Positions 43,708-54,464 of a stretch of 64,000 bases of DNA are shown here, piece by piece. How positions within the stretch are numbered: position 1 is the first letter of the stretch; each line of letters opens with the position of its first letter. The DNA is from Melitaea cinxia (Eukaryota; Arthropoda; Insecta; Lepidoptera; Nymphalidae). The stretch covers positions 4,898,001-4,962,000 of the forward strand of contig NC_059416.1 of NCBI RefSeq assembly GCF_905220565.1, read 5' to 3'. The translations under genes and the position numbers were made by a program. The notes under the pieces were generated by a model, which was given only the letters and a program-made list of their open reading frames with translations, ran no database searches and was not told where the DNA came from.

Positions 43708-44640
43708 TTTTTTTGGTATCGCAGGGGAACTCATTACGGGTGATATCCAGGACTCCCGGGTAAGGATTCCTAGACCGTATGTCGGATTAACCCCTAGGGG
43801 TGCAATACAGACCAAACCCAGGAAGAAAAGGTCAGACTTCTCGTTCATGGGGACTGTCCGGCTCACCTATGAACAATCCCGACAACGCCGTGTCTAGTGG
43901 GACCGGGTTCCAAACCCGGCCCGACACTGGCACAGGAGCGTTACTGAAGGCGCAATAAATAGCGCCTCCTACGAAGCCCCGTTCGTCGCCTGCGAACGGA
44001 GGCCTCGTCGGCGGCCTCCTCTCTCCTCCGCTCGTCATTCTCCTTCTGGGACATTACTGTCTCGCAGAAGGAGACTATCGCCTTCCAGGTCACGTCGTCG
44101 CTGAGCATCGCGGTGATGACGCTCGGCAGTGACAAGTCCCCTCCGAGGACAGTCGTCAGATCGCGACGCAGCGCTGCCCATCTCGGGCACACCTCGAGGG
44201 TGTGCTGGGCTGAGTCCACCACCGCGCCACAATCGTGACATCCAGTTGTCAGCTCCCTTTGGGCCGTCCGACAAAAGTAGTCACCAACGCACCTGTGCCC
44301 AGTGAGACCTTGCGTCAGACGGAAGGTGACGGGCGTGCGCTTACGGCGCATCCACTGCTCTAGGACCGGGCGCAAGGCAGCCGTTACGCGTATACCATAC
44401 AGCTGCTCCGCCAGGGGGGTGGGGTTCTTACCGAGAGCCTTCCTACCCGAGACATATGAGTAGGTCTCGGCAAGGACCTCCGCCACGAGCTCCCACGGGA
44501 GGTCGCCGCCTAGAGCAGTAGCTGCAGCCCACGATACCGTACGGTAACCCCGGATCATCCTCACCGCGATGATCCTCTACGCAGAGCGCAGCGCGGCCTT
44601 ATTCCTTTCCATTCCGCGGCCGCAGTGAGGCGATCCGCCC
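43708..44640 (-). pseudogene. R1-clade non-LTR retrotransposon, 3' end of ORF2
   Basis: The main frame 43,941-44,564 translates to the region after the reverse transcriptase in R1-clade LINEs: RGYRTVSWAAATALGG near the start, then a cysteine-histidine cluster C-x2-C-x8-H-x4-C (CHDCGAVVDSAQHTLEVC). Upstream, the residues NKAALRSA sit in frame before a TAG, where the family would have a sense codon. Further upstream WADRLTAAAEWKG is in another frame, so there is at least one nonsense change and one frameshift. Endonuclease and RT core are gone. The 3' end is marked by an A-run on the minus strand near 43,708-43,718. G+C is much higher than the surroundings. No TTAGG or 28S flank, so not a telomere- or rDNA-sited copy. 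Confidence 0.85.
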
Positions 44641-45164
44641 AAAGTTCTAGAGGTAACTTAATGCTGTGTTAACCTGGCAACTAACTAGGAACGAAATACT
44701 AAAGTCAGATCTAAGATAAATAGTTGAAATAAAATCTTTTTCATACAAATGTGAGCTACTATTGTTACATATTTTTTTTAGTAAATTAGCAACAAGATTA
44801 CTCATATTATGAAATACAGCAGCTACTAGCCAATTTGCTGTACGAGAGTGTTGTGTTAGTTTCCCCGAATATGAGCTGTAATATACTATTGAAACACACT
44901 TGCACTGTGCTATTGTTTTTTCAATCTTTACACGTCATTGATGTTTTCTTAGACACAAGAACAATAAAATTATTTTAATAAATTTAATTTTTGTTAAAAT
45001 TAATTTGAATTAATAAGATTTACTAAAATATGGTTAACTGGTAGATAAGAGTGTATTAATAGGTTGTATGTTAGTTCACCTTTTGCGTAACTTATTTTTT
45101 ATAGCTCGAGAGCAGAGGAGGGCCAGATTTTCGTCATTTCATAAAAGCACGTCATTTGTTAATT
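44641..45164. other. No gene recognised
   Basis: AT-rich gap between the R1 and RTE relics. Nothing supported. Confidence 0.5.
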
Positions 45165-46912
45165 CACCATTATCATCATCATATCAGCTCACGGACGCCC
45201 ACTGCTGAGCATAAGCCTCCCCTAATACTTTCCGCGAAGATCGGTCCTGCGCAGCACGCATCCATCGGACTCCTGCGACCCTGACCAGATCGTCGGTCCA
45301 CCTCGTGGGGGGCCTGCCAACGCTGCAGCGCCCGGTACGTGGTCGCCACTCGAGAACCTTTCCGCCCCATCGGCCATCGGTCCTTCGAACTATGTGCTCT
45401 ACCCATTGCCACTTCAGCTGTGCGACCCTTCGAGAAATGTGGGTTACCCTGGTTTTCCTACGGATCTCCTCATTTCTTACTCTATCACGCAAGAAAATAC
45501 CGAGCACTGCCCTCTCCATCGCCCGCTGAGCGACCGCTTGAGCCTTCTTATTAGGCCCATATTTAACGACCACGTTTCGGATCCATATGTCATCACTGGC
45601 AACACACACTGGTTGAAGACTTTTGTCTTCAGACATTGCGTTATATTGGACGCAAAGATTTTCCCTAGTTTCCCGAACGCTGCCCATCCGAGTTGGATTC
45701 GGCGAGAGATCTCGTTCTCGAAGTTGGACTTACCTAACTGAATTGACTGTCCTAAGTATATGTAATGGTCAACAACTTTGAGAACAGTGGTCCCAATGCG
45801 AACTAGAGCGGGTGCGACATGGACGTTCGACATAATTTTCATGTTGTCCATATTCAGTTTGAAACCCACTCTTTGGGAAACACTGTTGAGATGCTCGAGC
45901 ATTGTGCTCAGGTCTTCCAAGGTCTCAGCCATAAGGACTACGTCATCGGCAAAACGGAGGTGGGTAAGGTACTCGCCATTGATGTTGATGCCGAATCCTT
46001 ACCAGTTCAGAAGTTTGAAAGCGTCCTCCAACGCGGCGGTGAACAGCTTCGGAGATATAACATCCCCTTGCCTCACGCCTCGCTGAAGTGGTATTGGCTT
46101 CGAACTCTGGCCCTGTAATCGGACCAACATTGTGGCGTTGAGTATAAGTACCTCAGCACCCCGACGTACCTGCAGTCCACTTGGCATTTCTGGAGAGCCT
46201 GTAGCACAGCTCATGTCTCAATCGAATTAAAGGCCTTCTCATAGTCCACAAACGCTAAGCATAATGGCAAGTTATACTCCTCGGTTTTCTGTATAACCTG
46301 CCGCAGCGTGTGTATGTGGTCTATAGTGCTAAAACCTTTACGGAACCCGGCTTGTTCGGGAGGCTGGAAGTCGTCAAACCTGCGTGCGAGACGGTTCGTA
46401 ATGACTCTCGAAAACAGCTTGTAGACATGGCTTAGAAGCGAGATGGACCTATAGTTTTTCAGTAGGGATTTATCACTCTTTTTGAAGAACAGCACCACCT
46501 CACTTCTATTCCATGCTGTTGGCGTTTTGCCCTCGAGGATGACGTAACTAAAGAGCCTTCGGAGGACCTTGAGTACTGGCTTACCACCCGCTCTCAAAAG
46601 CTCAGTTGTGATTCCGTCGTCACCCAGCGCCTTGTTGTTTTAGGTTGTTTGAGAGCACTACTAATCTCGTACAGGCTGACGTCTGGGATTTCTTGGGTTT
46701 CGTGCCTTGTCAGTTTGGCTCTGGGGTTGTTTGCCTTGATGTTGGCGGGTTTCTGTGTGGTGTATAATTGGCCGTAGAAGCTCTCGATCTCCCTCAGGAT
46801 TTCAGGCTTTGACGAGATGACGCTGCCATCGTCGTCTCGCAGCTGCGCCAATTGGCTTTGTCCAATCGACAGATCTCGTGTGAACACTTTCGAGCCTTTG
46901 TTCCGTTTTGTT
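45165..46912 (-). pseudogene. RTE-clade LINE relic: reverse transcriptase through C-terminus and tail
   Basis: In order on the minus strand: linker (FTRDLSIGQSQLAQLRDDDG), RT motifs (FFKKSDKSLLKNYRSISL; QAGFRKGFSTIDHI; FVDYEKAFNSIE; RGVRQGDVISPKLF; the catalytic FADD at plus 45,942-45,953; YGSETW), and the RTE C-terminus (WQWVEHIVRRTDGRW; VGRPPTRWTDDL; LGEAYAQQW). An ATGATGATAATGG tail follows near 45,170-45,185. The AP endonuclease domain is missing at the 5' end. Breaks seen: a 1-nt frameshift near 46,640 in an A-run, a TGA in place of Trp after FNSIET, a frameshift near 46,165, a TAA after KLLNW, and a frameshift near 45,540. It is dead as a gene. Lepidopteran proteins like this are often misannotated as craniofacial development protein 2-like. 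Confidence 0.92.
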
Positions 46913-47309
46913 AATTCATAATTTTTTAATATTTGTTCGAAGTAATATTAGATATCACGTTAACCAGTGCCCCAAACTTTTGTATCTTAACTTACGTTAT
47001 AGCATAAAACTGAATTTCATACATGTCACTTGGGTAGCCATTAGAGATATTTCTTCAGTAGCCAGTCGATTTCGATAGCTTCAATCCCGAGTTAGACAAA
47101 CATTTAGGTTAGCCGTGGGTGCGTTGTGCAAAGTAAATTTATACGCCTTTGATACCTGGTATCTGACAAAGCCATCATGAGTAAAACTTCATATTTGGCT
47201 AATGCTCCTATCAGTGTTGGGAGCATACGCTGAGAATTTTTCAGGTTTTATAAAATGATGAAGGTTTGACCCTCACGGGCTCTTAGGCTAATACAGTTGT
47301 TCTATAATG
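46913..47309. other. No gene recognised
   Basis: Mixed-composition spacer; nothing supported. Confidence 0.5.
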
Positions 47310-48030
47310 TTACAGTACCTGGGTGACCGAGCTTAGCTCGATATTTTTAGTAAATCACGTTTTTGGAAATCATATTTAACACGAATTAAATATTGATAAA
47401 AAATGAATAATATTTTTCGATTTTACCGACATAGTAATAAAAAATATTTATTTATTTTATAGGCAATCCGACAGCGTTACGTTACAATAGTATGTTACAA
47501 TATAATGTACAAATATGGCCAAAATAGGATTACACTGATATAAAAAAAATAATCATTATAAAATACTTAACTAGACACTATATTTAAAAAATAATAGAAA
47601 GTAATAAAAAGTAAACGGCTATGTTCCGTCCCATCTACTGCCGTTAGAGGTGAGTGTATATGTATATGTATATGAACTGGTTATTTCAATAAAAATCATG
47701 AGTGCAATTAGAAAAAAAAAAGGAAAAACATTATCGATCTGAGGACATGGGGATTTGAACCGTGGCCTTCTCGGTCGATCCCGGCCGGCCGATTTCCCAT
47801 CTGAGCTATTACAACTTTATTGACAATTGCGAAATTTACTTTCATATTCTAACGATATTGTAGCCATTTTTTTATAAAAACCTAAAAACACGGATAAAAC
47901 GACATTTTCTAAAAATGAATCCTAGCTATATCTATTTATCGCCCCCGAAATCCCCTGCATACTAAATTTCATGAAAATCGTTGGAGCCGTTTCCGAGATA
48001 CAGATTATATATATACAAAAATTGCTCGTT
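47310..48030 (-). repeat. Repeat containing a tRNA-like segment, copy 2, with insertion
   Basis: Same boundaries as copy 1 at 28,232: GACCGAGCTTAGCTCGATAT and CCGTTTCCGAGATACAGATT with a (TA)n tail. The minus strand at ~47,752-47,820 gives TAGCTCAGATGGGAAATCGG (A box) and GGTTCAAATCC (B box). Compared with copy 1, about 47,448-47,672 is extra DNA. Confidence 0.65.
47448..47672. mobile_element. Insertion inside the tRNA-like repeat
   Basis: Absent from the sister copy at 28,232. Starts with an AT-rich run then GGCAATCCGACAGCGTTACG and ends in repeated TATATG. The simple tail suggests a retroposed fragment. It resembles in part the insertion in the 12,250 element, but I cannot assign it. Confidence 0.5.
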
Positions 48031-48192
48031 TAATAGTATTAGATAGATACGAAAATAAATACAATTTTAAAAAAAGCTTAATATCATTTAAATCGTAATA
48101 AAAAAATGCGAACTCAATTGATTGAAAAATTACTAACAAATTCTTTATCCTTTATTATTCTATTTAGGAATATTCATCACTCATCACCATCA

Positions 48193-48505
48193 CTTCAGCC
48201 TATCGCAATCCACTGCTAGACATAGACCTACACAAGTTCGCGCAAAAAATGGCGTGAACTAATGTGTGTTGCCTATAGTCACCATGCTGGGCAGGCGGGT
48301 TGGTGACCACAGGGCTGGCTTTGTCGCACCGAAGACGCTGCTGCTCGTCTTCGATATTTAGTGTATAAACCAGCAGTTGAATGGTTATCCCGCCATCCGT
48401 CGGCTTTTTAAGTTTCAAGGTGGTAGTGGAACTGTGTTATCCCTTACTCGCCTCTTACGACAGCCACGCGAAGAGAGGGACCTATATCCTTTACTGCCAC
48501 AGCAG
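48193..48505 (-). repeat. RTE-tail repeat, near-full copy
   Basis: Minus-orientation member: ATCACTTCAGCCTATCGCA at its 3' end, CCACTGCTAGACATAG, GAAGACGCTGCTGCTCGTC, GCCATCCGTCGGC. Same family as 7,188. Confidence 0.8.
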
Positions 48506-49456
48506 GAATTAAGAATATTATCACTACCTAAATTAATATCTCGATATAAGATTATTTTATTAAGTTCACTGAAAATAAAAGATGCTCTCACAGCTTAAAG
48601 TTAAAACACGGCACATTCTATTAATTCTATCAATACTTCGGTAGCGGATTTGTAAAGAAACACACAACAATTGGAGCATTGTCAGCCACAGGTATGAAAT
48701 AAAACAAAGACGTTTCTACAAGTAGCGTGACCAACGGAGTGCTATGAATGTATAATTAGGACAGTTAGACGGGGACACCCTTAGAACAGTTAACGGAATA
48801 GCTGCCATTATTCAGAAGGACCATAGAATCGACATAAAACATGGGAATTGTAAATTTAGAAGGGTTAGTTTAACCTACTGGCCAAACTTTATGGTGACAG
48901 TAATTCAAAAAGTGTTAGATGTTAGGCGAAACTAAGATGGCGTTATGAAAATTTATTATTATTATTAAAACAAAGTGAACTGTGGCGAAGAAGGAAGAGT
49001 GGAATAAATTCTTTGAATTTAAAGATTTTGCACACTTTTTATTATAAATTAACAGGTATTGTCGTTTTGGTTACAGTCGTGTTTCTGAGGTTTTTTTTAG
49101 TTACTTTCTTTGTATATTTCTATATGAATAGAATTTTAAAATGACTGTATATATTTAAATGTACAAAAAATTACTTTCTAAAACATTTTATTCTATTTTA
49201 GCGTTTAAATATGTCGGTAGATGTAAAAAGGGAAGTCTATAATGCAAATACCTTTTTGTTGATGAATTTAAAAAATATCATATATATTTACACAATTGGG
49301 AAAAGTGTTAATTTTAACAACTAAAGTGAACAAAATCAGCTTATAAGCGAACAACTGCTGAATATTATGTCTATGATTACAATTTTGAACGACTCTCCGA
49401 GGCATGGTTGACACAAAGACCCAGAATACCCGTAGATTCAAACTAGAAACAATTTT
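48506..49456. other. No gene or repeat recognised
   Basis: Mostly AT-rich, no supportable gene. Confidence 0.5.
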
Positions 49457-49690
49457 TAACCGACTTTAAAAAAAGAAGGAGGTTATAGGAGATATCCCAG
49501 GGGTGGTACCATGATAAGGAAATCAGGATCTGATGATGGAATCCTAGAGAAATCGAGGGAACCCTCGAAAATCGTAGTGACGACAAGTGCTTTTTTAAAT
49601 TTTTTTTCGTCAACTTACGTTGTATTACTTGTCTATGTAATTGAAGTCGGTTTTTTTTCGTTTGCGAGCAAACACAATTATTTTGTACAA
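49457..49690 (+). mobile_element. MITE-like element, internally deleted (~235 bp)
   Basis: AACCGACTTTAAAAAAAGAAGG to TTGAAGTCGG, T-run and a perfect hairpin GTTTGC-GA-GCAAAC followed by ACAATTAT. Keeps GGAGATATCCCAGG and GAGAAATCGAGGGAA. Confidence 0.75.
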
Positions 49691-50596
49691 ATACAAATGT
49701 CTATCTACCCCGAATGGTAATCTAACCCACGACCGCAGGCTTTCGCTCGCATTGTCATTTTAGAACGGTTGCATTTTTCAAAAAACAGACTATCAAAGCA
49801 TGTAATATTTGTAAACTCTCAAAAAGCATCTAAACAATGCGACCTACAACAATTTATTGCGTCTCGTGGTACGTAAAAAAATGCCTTAGAACAGTTTTAC
49901 AAATGTTCCCGTACACTACGTCCTTCTCTAATTTACGACGCAGCGGGCTCACTGTGTGGTGTTTCGGTCCGCTATTTCGAAGAAAAAAAATCTTTTAACA
50001 ATTTTTTCGTAAAACAACGAGCGCACACTATTGCATGAGACTCGACTGTATTTCTCGAAATTCCTTTCAAATTCAATATCCTTTAGTTAGGTAGCTGGGT
50101 TTAAATCATAATATAACGGTGACTAAGCGTTTATTTTTGTTATTTCAATTGTTTTTGGTATTCACTTGGTCGTGACGTCTTTGTTGTCACTTACAAGAGA
50201 AACGGGAACGAATTATTTGATTAATTGAGTACACTTGCATAGTTTAGGTAACCAGAGATATGTACGTAATGGATTGGAGTTATTTAAGAGAAAGGATATG
50301 CTGGAAAAAAAGCGAGTGAATTGTAAAAGAGAACAAAAAGAAAGTCCAGGATTATTTCATAAAGCAGGTTCTAAAACTTTTGGTTTAAATAACAATCTAG
50401 TAATTTCTAGTCAATTTACATTATAGGTATATTTTAGAGTTCTTAAATTTTTTTAGCTCTTAAAAAATATTTTACTCCCTGACAGTGTTTTTAATTGGCA
50501 ACACTATAAAAAATGTGTTTTCGATTTCGTTTCTCGCAACAAACTTTCATTTCGTGTATTTGTTCTTTAATATTCAGTATATCTTTGTGATTGAAG
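49691..50596. other. No gene recognised
   Basis: Mixed. The ORF at 50,235-50,426 is lysine-rich, with no recognisable domain or context. Confidence 0.45.
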
Positions 50597-50780
50597 GAGT
50601 GGAGATCGCGTCTTGGGAAACGCAGTGTGGGACGTCCTCCGGCCCGTTGGACTGACGACCTACTACTACTACCTACCTACTACTACCTATCTACTACTAC
50701 GTAGATTGCCGGGGTAGGCTAGATGAGGATTGCGGAAAGCAGGGATATATGGCGCGAACTTGGGGAGACCTATGTCATTG
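50597..50780 (+). pseudogene. RTE-clade LINE 3' fragment split by a (CTA)n tract
   Basis: The plus frame reads RSRLGKRSVGRPPARWTDDL, the RTE C-terminal signature. A CTACTACTACCTACC microsatellite of ~40 bp (about 50,660-50,700) follows, then KIAGVG and IAESRDIWRELGETYV, which continues the C-terminus. The repeat expansion lies inside what was coding sequence. Confidence 0.8.
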
Positions 50781-50869
50781 CTATTGATTTTATATGATTG
50801 ACTAAAACTTCACTCATTATAATAGTTCGATGTAATAAAAATAAATAAATAAATATCTTATAACATGCA

Positions 50870-51045
50870 CTCACAATCGTCTGTTCCTATAATAAGCAAC
50901 TTAATTTTTTTATAAATATACATAGAAATAATACATATATAAATAAAAATATTACACCGAGACCCAGGCGGGAATCGAACCCACAACCCGCGGAACAGAA
51001 AGCAGGGTCATTACAAACTGCGCCAATGAGCTAGAAAAAAGATTA
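50870..51045 (-). mobile_element. Second tRNA-derived SINE family, near-full
   Basis: On the minus strand: AGCTCATTGGCGCAGTTTG (A box), GTGGGTTCGATTCCCGCCTG (B box), then the AT-rich body and ACAGACGATTGTGAGTGC. Pairs with 36,585 and 24,000. Confidence 0.7.
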
Positions 51046-51354
51046 ATTAAACGTAATATTTTCTAATATTTTTAAAACCGTGATGACGAAGATCAAAAGA
51101 TCATCTTAATTCGCAGAATTTTTAACGGCAAATTCTCAATTTTTACAAAATATAGTGTACAGGTATATTTTAATGAATGAGACATTGCAGTCATTTAATA
51201 TTTTTTCAAATCTACAAATTCTTGTATCTACTGATTTTTGTTTTACTTTTACTCGATTCTCGGTATTGACATCACTTGGAATGATATGGAATTCACAGCA
51301 CAAAACGTTACTTTTTAGCAATAATTCATATCATTTCTCAGCTAACGGCACCCC
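51046..51354. other. No gene recognised
   Basis: AT-rich. The overlapping ORFs here on both strands look like chance. Confidence 0.45.
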
Positions 51355-51545
51355 GTGATTCTTTCTTTTTCAGGACATCCGCCCACCTGGTTGGCGGTCT
51401 GCCCACGCTGAGTTCCCCATTGTGCTGTCGCCGTATTAGCTGAATGGAACCCCAATATCCACTATACTTTGAACTGTGTGGCCCGCACATTAACACGTCA
51501 GTTTTGCGACCCGTTAAGCTAAGTCGTCGATCTTCGTAAATCAAC
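51355..51545 (-). pseudogene. RTE-clade LINE C-terminal fragment
   Basis: The minus frame contains LSVGRPPTRWADVLKK near its end, the RTE SVGRPPTRWTDDL signature. The preceding residues (MIYEDRRLSLTGRKTDV) are diverged. Too short to identify the source copy. Confidence 0.65.
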
Positions 51546-52009
51546 TCTAATATCAGTATCTTAAAAAGTCTTTTGCTTTGTCCGTCTTAATGACCTAAAA
51601 CCTTCGACTAGCTTCAAAACAATGCCGTCATTGATAAAGTGCACTGCACTGCAATAATCGGATTTTGGAATTTAGGCTATACGTAATATTAAACTATCTT
51701 AGATTCGGCTTTTAACTTTTTAATAGTTTTAGGAAACTAGAACCTAGAATATGTAGTGTATATATGTATATATGGAAGATATGTCCTAGGTTCATACTCA
51801 TTGACTATATGAAGGATAGTTACATTATATATCTGTGTAATAAGGTTAAAAATTATATTTCATTATTATTGTTTTACTTAAGTAATTAAATATCTTGTAT
51901 GGATCGTTTTAAATTGTATTCGATTATACTACAAGTATTAAAGGGCAATCATCATGACGGTGACAAGAATATGTGTTAGGCAATAAGAGAGACATTCGAC
52001 AGTAAATAT
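51546..52009. other. No gene or repeat recognised
   Basis: AT-rich. Nothing supported. Confidence 0.5.
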
Positions 52010-52023
52010 CAACCAAAAGGTAT

Positions 52024-52366
52024 CGCTTCAGCCTGTAATATCCTACTACTGGGCATAGGCCTCTTTCCCCATGTAGGAGAAGGATCAGAGCTTAATCCAC
52101 CACGCTGCTCCAATGCGGGTTGGCGGATATATTGCCTACTATAAGAACTACTATAAGTATCGCTATCAGGTGTGCATGATAACAATCGGGACCAACGGCT
52201 TAACGTGCTCTCCGAGACACGGTGGGGAGACCCACAAAGACTGCACAAACACCCAGACCACGGCAAACACCTGTATGGCCAATACAAAAGTTTGTCGCGT
52301 GCGGGGATCGAACTCGCAACCGCCAGCGCAATAGGCACAATCCATGGTTGTAACCGTTGCGCTAAC
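52024..52366 (-). mobile_element. Metulj-like SINE, full length, with target-site duplication
   Basis: Complete minus-strand copy from the tRNA head (GTTAGCGCAACGG, GGTTGCGAGTTCGATCCCCG) to GGCTGAAGCG. Flanked by a perfect 14-bp duplication, CAACCAAAAGGTAT, at 52,010-52,023 and 52,367-52,380. A small TATAAGAACTACTATAAG duplication inside (~52,140) is private to this copy. Confidence 0.9.
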
Positions 52367-52380
52367 CAACCAAAAGGTAT

Positions 52381-53129
52381 ATAATATATTAATTATTATT
52401 AATAAATTTTTTCGTTAATCATAGTCCCTGAAACATAATTAAACAAAATATGATTTATGTAGGCTTAATCGGTTGTTTCTAAAAATTTTTCTTAATTATA
52501 ATATTATAATTTGATGACGCTTTCTCTATTAATATTAAATATGAATTTTTGATTTGGAAATTATACAGGTGACCCTCTTTCAAATATGTTAAATATGAAG
52601 ATGTTTGACGGATCACGCGCTTGTTAAAAGTTCAGTGTATTTCGGACGGTTAAAAATCTGTTTATATGTATAAGTGTGTTAATTGTGCAATGAAGTGTTT
52701 TAATACAAGATTTTGTCACATTTATTCACAGAATATGTTTTACATATTAAGAAAGTGGGCTCTTATGTATATTACAGGTAGATTTTTTTTATGGGAGGTT
52801 AAATTTTTATTATTTCTGACTCTACCTTAATTCCGGTGCTGCGGGAAGTGTACTCATGCTCCGTTCTGCGACTATCACGCGTTATTTTCCAACAAATTTA
52901 CGTAAAAACGAACTTTTTAGTAAGATCAAAATACGATACGAACTGACCTTTAACGACTGACAAATAGACACTTTAAAACAAAATAACGCATCAGACATAA
53001 TATTCTAATAAAATTAGTAACATTGCGTGCTAGAATATAGGTATAGAAATTCGAAAAATACCCAAAACCGAATCGGAGCATCCCATTGTCCACGTGGTCT
53101 TGGTCTGTCCTACCCCTAGAGTGTTTTTT
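52381..53129. other. No gene recognised
   Basis: AT-rich. Nothing supported. Confidence 0.5.
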
Positions 53130-53262
53130 TTAAGCCGGAGGGGGAGGGAGGGCAGCCCTCGCCCGCCGTGCGAAAGCGCGTGAACGAATGCGTAGAGGAG
53201 TGGCTGAGCCTCCGCTTCGGAACGGAGCGTTGTTTCGCACGCAAGGGCGGAAGGGATGCACT
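53130..53262. repeat. GC-rich stem-loop island
   Basis: GGGGGAGGGAGGGCAG is followed by CCCTCGCCCGCCGTGCGAAA and, ~70 nt later, TTTCGCACGCAAGGGCGG, an imperfect inverted pair. Between the arms is a second small hairpin (CTCCG...CGGAG). It stands out from the AT-rich flanks and is probably an interspersed-repeat fragment or structured RNA source; not identified. Confidence 0.45.
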
Positions 53263-53280
53263 TTTTTTGAAATTATATTG

Positions 53281-53545
53281 ACCCTTGGGTGTTGTAAGAG
53301 GCGACTAAGGGATAACATAGTTCCGCTATCACCTTAGAACTTAAAAAGCCGACCGATGGCGAGATAACTATCTAACTGTTAGGTTTGAAATACACAGACT
53401 AAAGACGGGCAGATACACTGTGCGACATATGGTCACCAACCCGCCTGCCCAGCGTGGTGACTATGGATAAACATGAGTTCACTCCATTTTTCGCGCGAAC
53501 TTGTGGAGGCCTATGTCCAGCAGTGGACTGTATTAGGCTGAAGTG
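53281..53545 (+). repeat. RTE-tail repeat, 5'-truncated
   Basis: GTGTTGTAAGAGGCGACTAAGG to CAGCAGTGGACTGTATTAGG and CTGAAGTGA. Lacks the initial GCTGTGTGG block. Confidence 0.8.
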
Positions 53546-53939
53546 ATTTGAAATTATTTTAAATAAATTAGATTTTTAATTCACCCAGTTACCCCCACAT
53601 CTCTTACGTAATTCATTGCCAAGCTTTCATTCGGAACTAATCTTCAATTTAAAATAGTGCCGAATACTAACTAGGTTCAAGGAACGGTCACGTCGGTTTA
53701 ATAAAAGTAAATTATAATCAGCGACGGGAAAATTAACTTGTATAATATGATTTAAAAAAAAAATCCAGAAATTTCTATCATCAAAATTATTTATCATTAA
53801 ATTTTTTTCCAGAAATTTCTATCACCTAAAATTATCACATTTTTTTTGATAATTTTATTATTAAAAAAATATGTGCTATTTAAAGTTAGTAAGTTTTTAT
53901 CTCGGAATATGTTTTGTTTTGATAGGTGTTTATATTTTT
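53546..53939. other. No gene recognised
   Basis: AT-rich. A short tandem of CCAGAAATTTCTATCA at ~53,765 and ~53,810, otherwise nothing. Confidence 0.5.
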
Positions 53940-54038
53940 AACTCTGCGTATTCCTGAAAAGTGTCTTAGGCGAGAGTATCTGTCTTTGGAGAAAACACTT
54001 TTCTAAATCGTCTGCAACAGACGGACTAAGGCCAATGA
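53940..54038 (+). repeat. Second LINE-tail family, 3' end with stem-loop
   Basis: AAGTGTCTTAGGCGAGAGTATC through the stem-loop CGTCTG-CAA-CAGACG (54,009-54,023) to GGACTAAGGCCAATGAATGA. Matches the 3' end at 41,020-41,102. Confidence 0.65.
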
Positions 54039-54454
54039 ATGAATTTTATTTTTATAACAATACAGCACATTTAAAACTATTAAACATTGATTTTTAAATT
54101 TACATTAAAACAAAAATGTCTAAATTTTCAATAATTAAAATCAATGTCAACCAACAATACATAGAACTTAATACTTCTGACATTTCTTTGAGCACAACCA
54201 TTTAAAAAAAATTAGTATATATTGTCCAGATCAGTACAAATGGAAAAAGTTAAGTTACATGGATACTTACATATATTTCATGAAAAAAAAAAGATTCGTT
54301 CAAAAATCGCAAGGCCGAAAAAAGATCTTGATTGAAATTTCAGAGCAGATGGACTAGGGGAGCAATCTTACAGAAAATCACAGCCAAATAACATTGCTCC
54401 TCAAGAAGTGTTGTATTCCTCTGATGAGCTTAGTAGTCAGAGTACATGTGGAGG
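54039..54454. other. No gene recognised
   Basis: AT-rich. Nothing supported. Confidence 0.5.
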
Positions 54455-54464
54455 GTTTTTTTTT

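Noticed and set aside
43941..44640. Telomere-specific TRAS/SART or rDNA-specific R1 assignment
   Set aside because: The protein signature fits the R1 clade broadly, but no TTAGG or 28S flank is present, so no finer assignment is justified.
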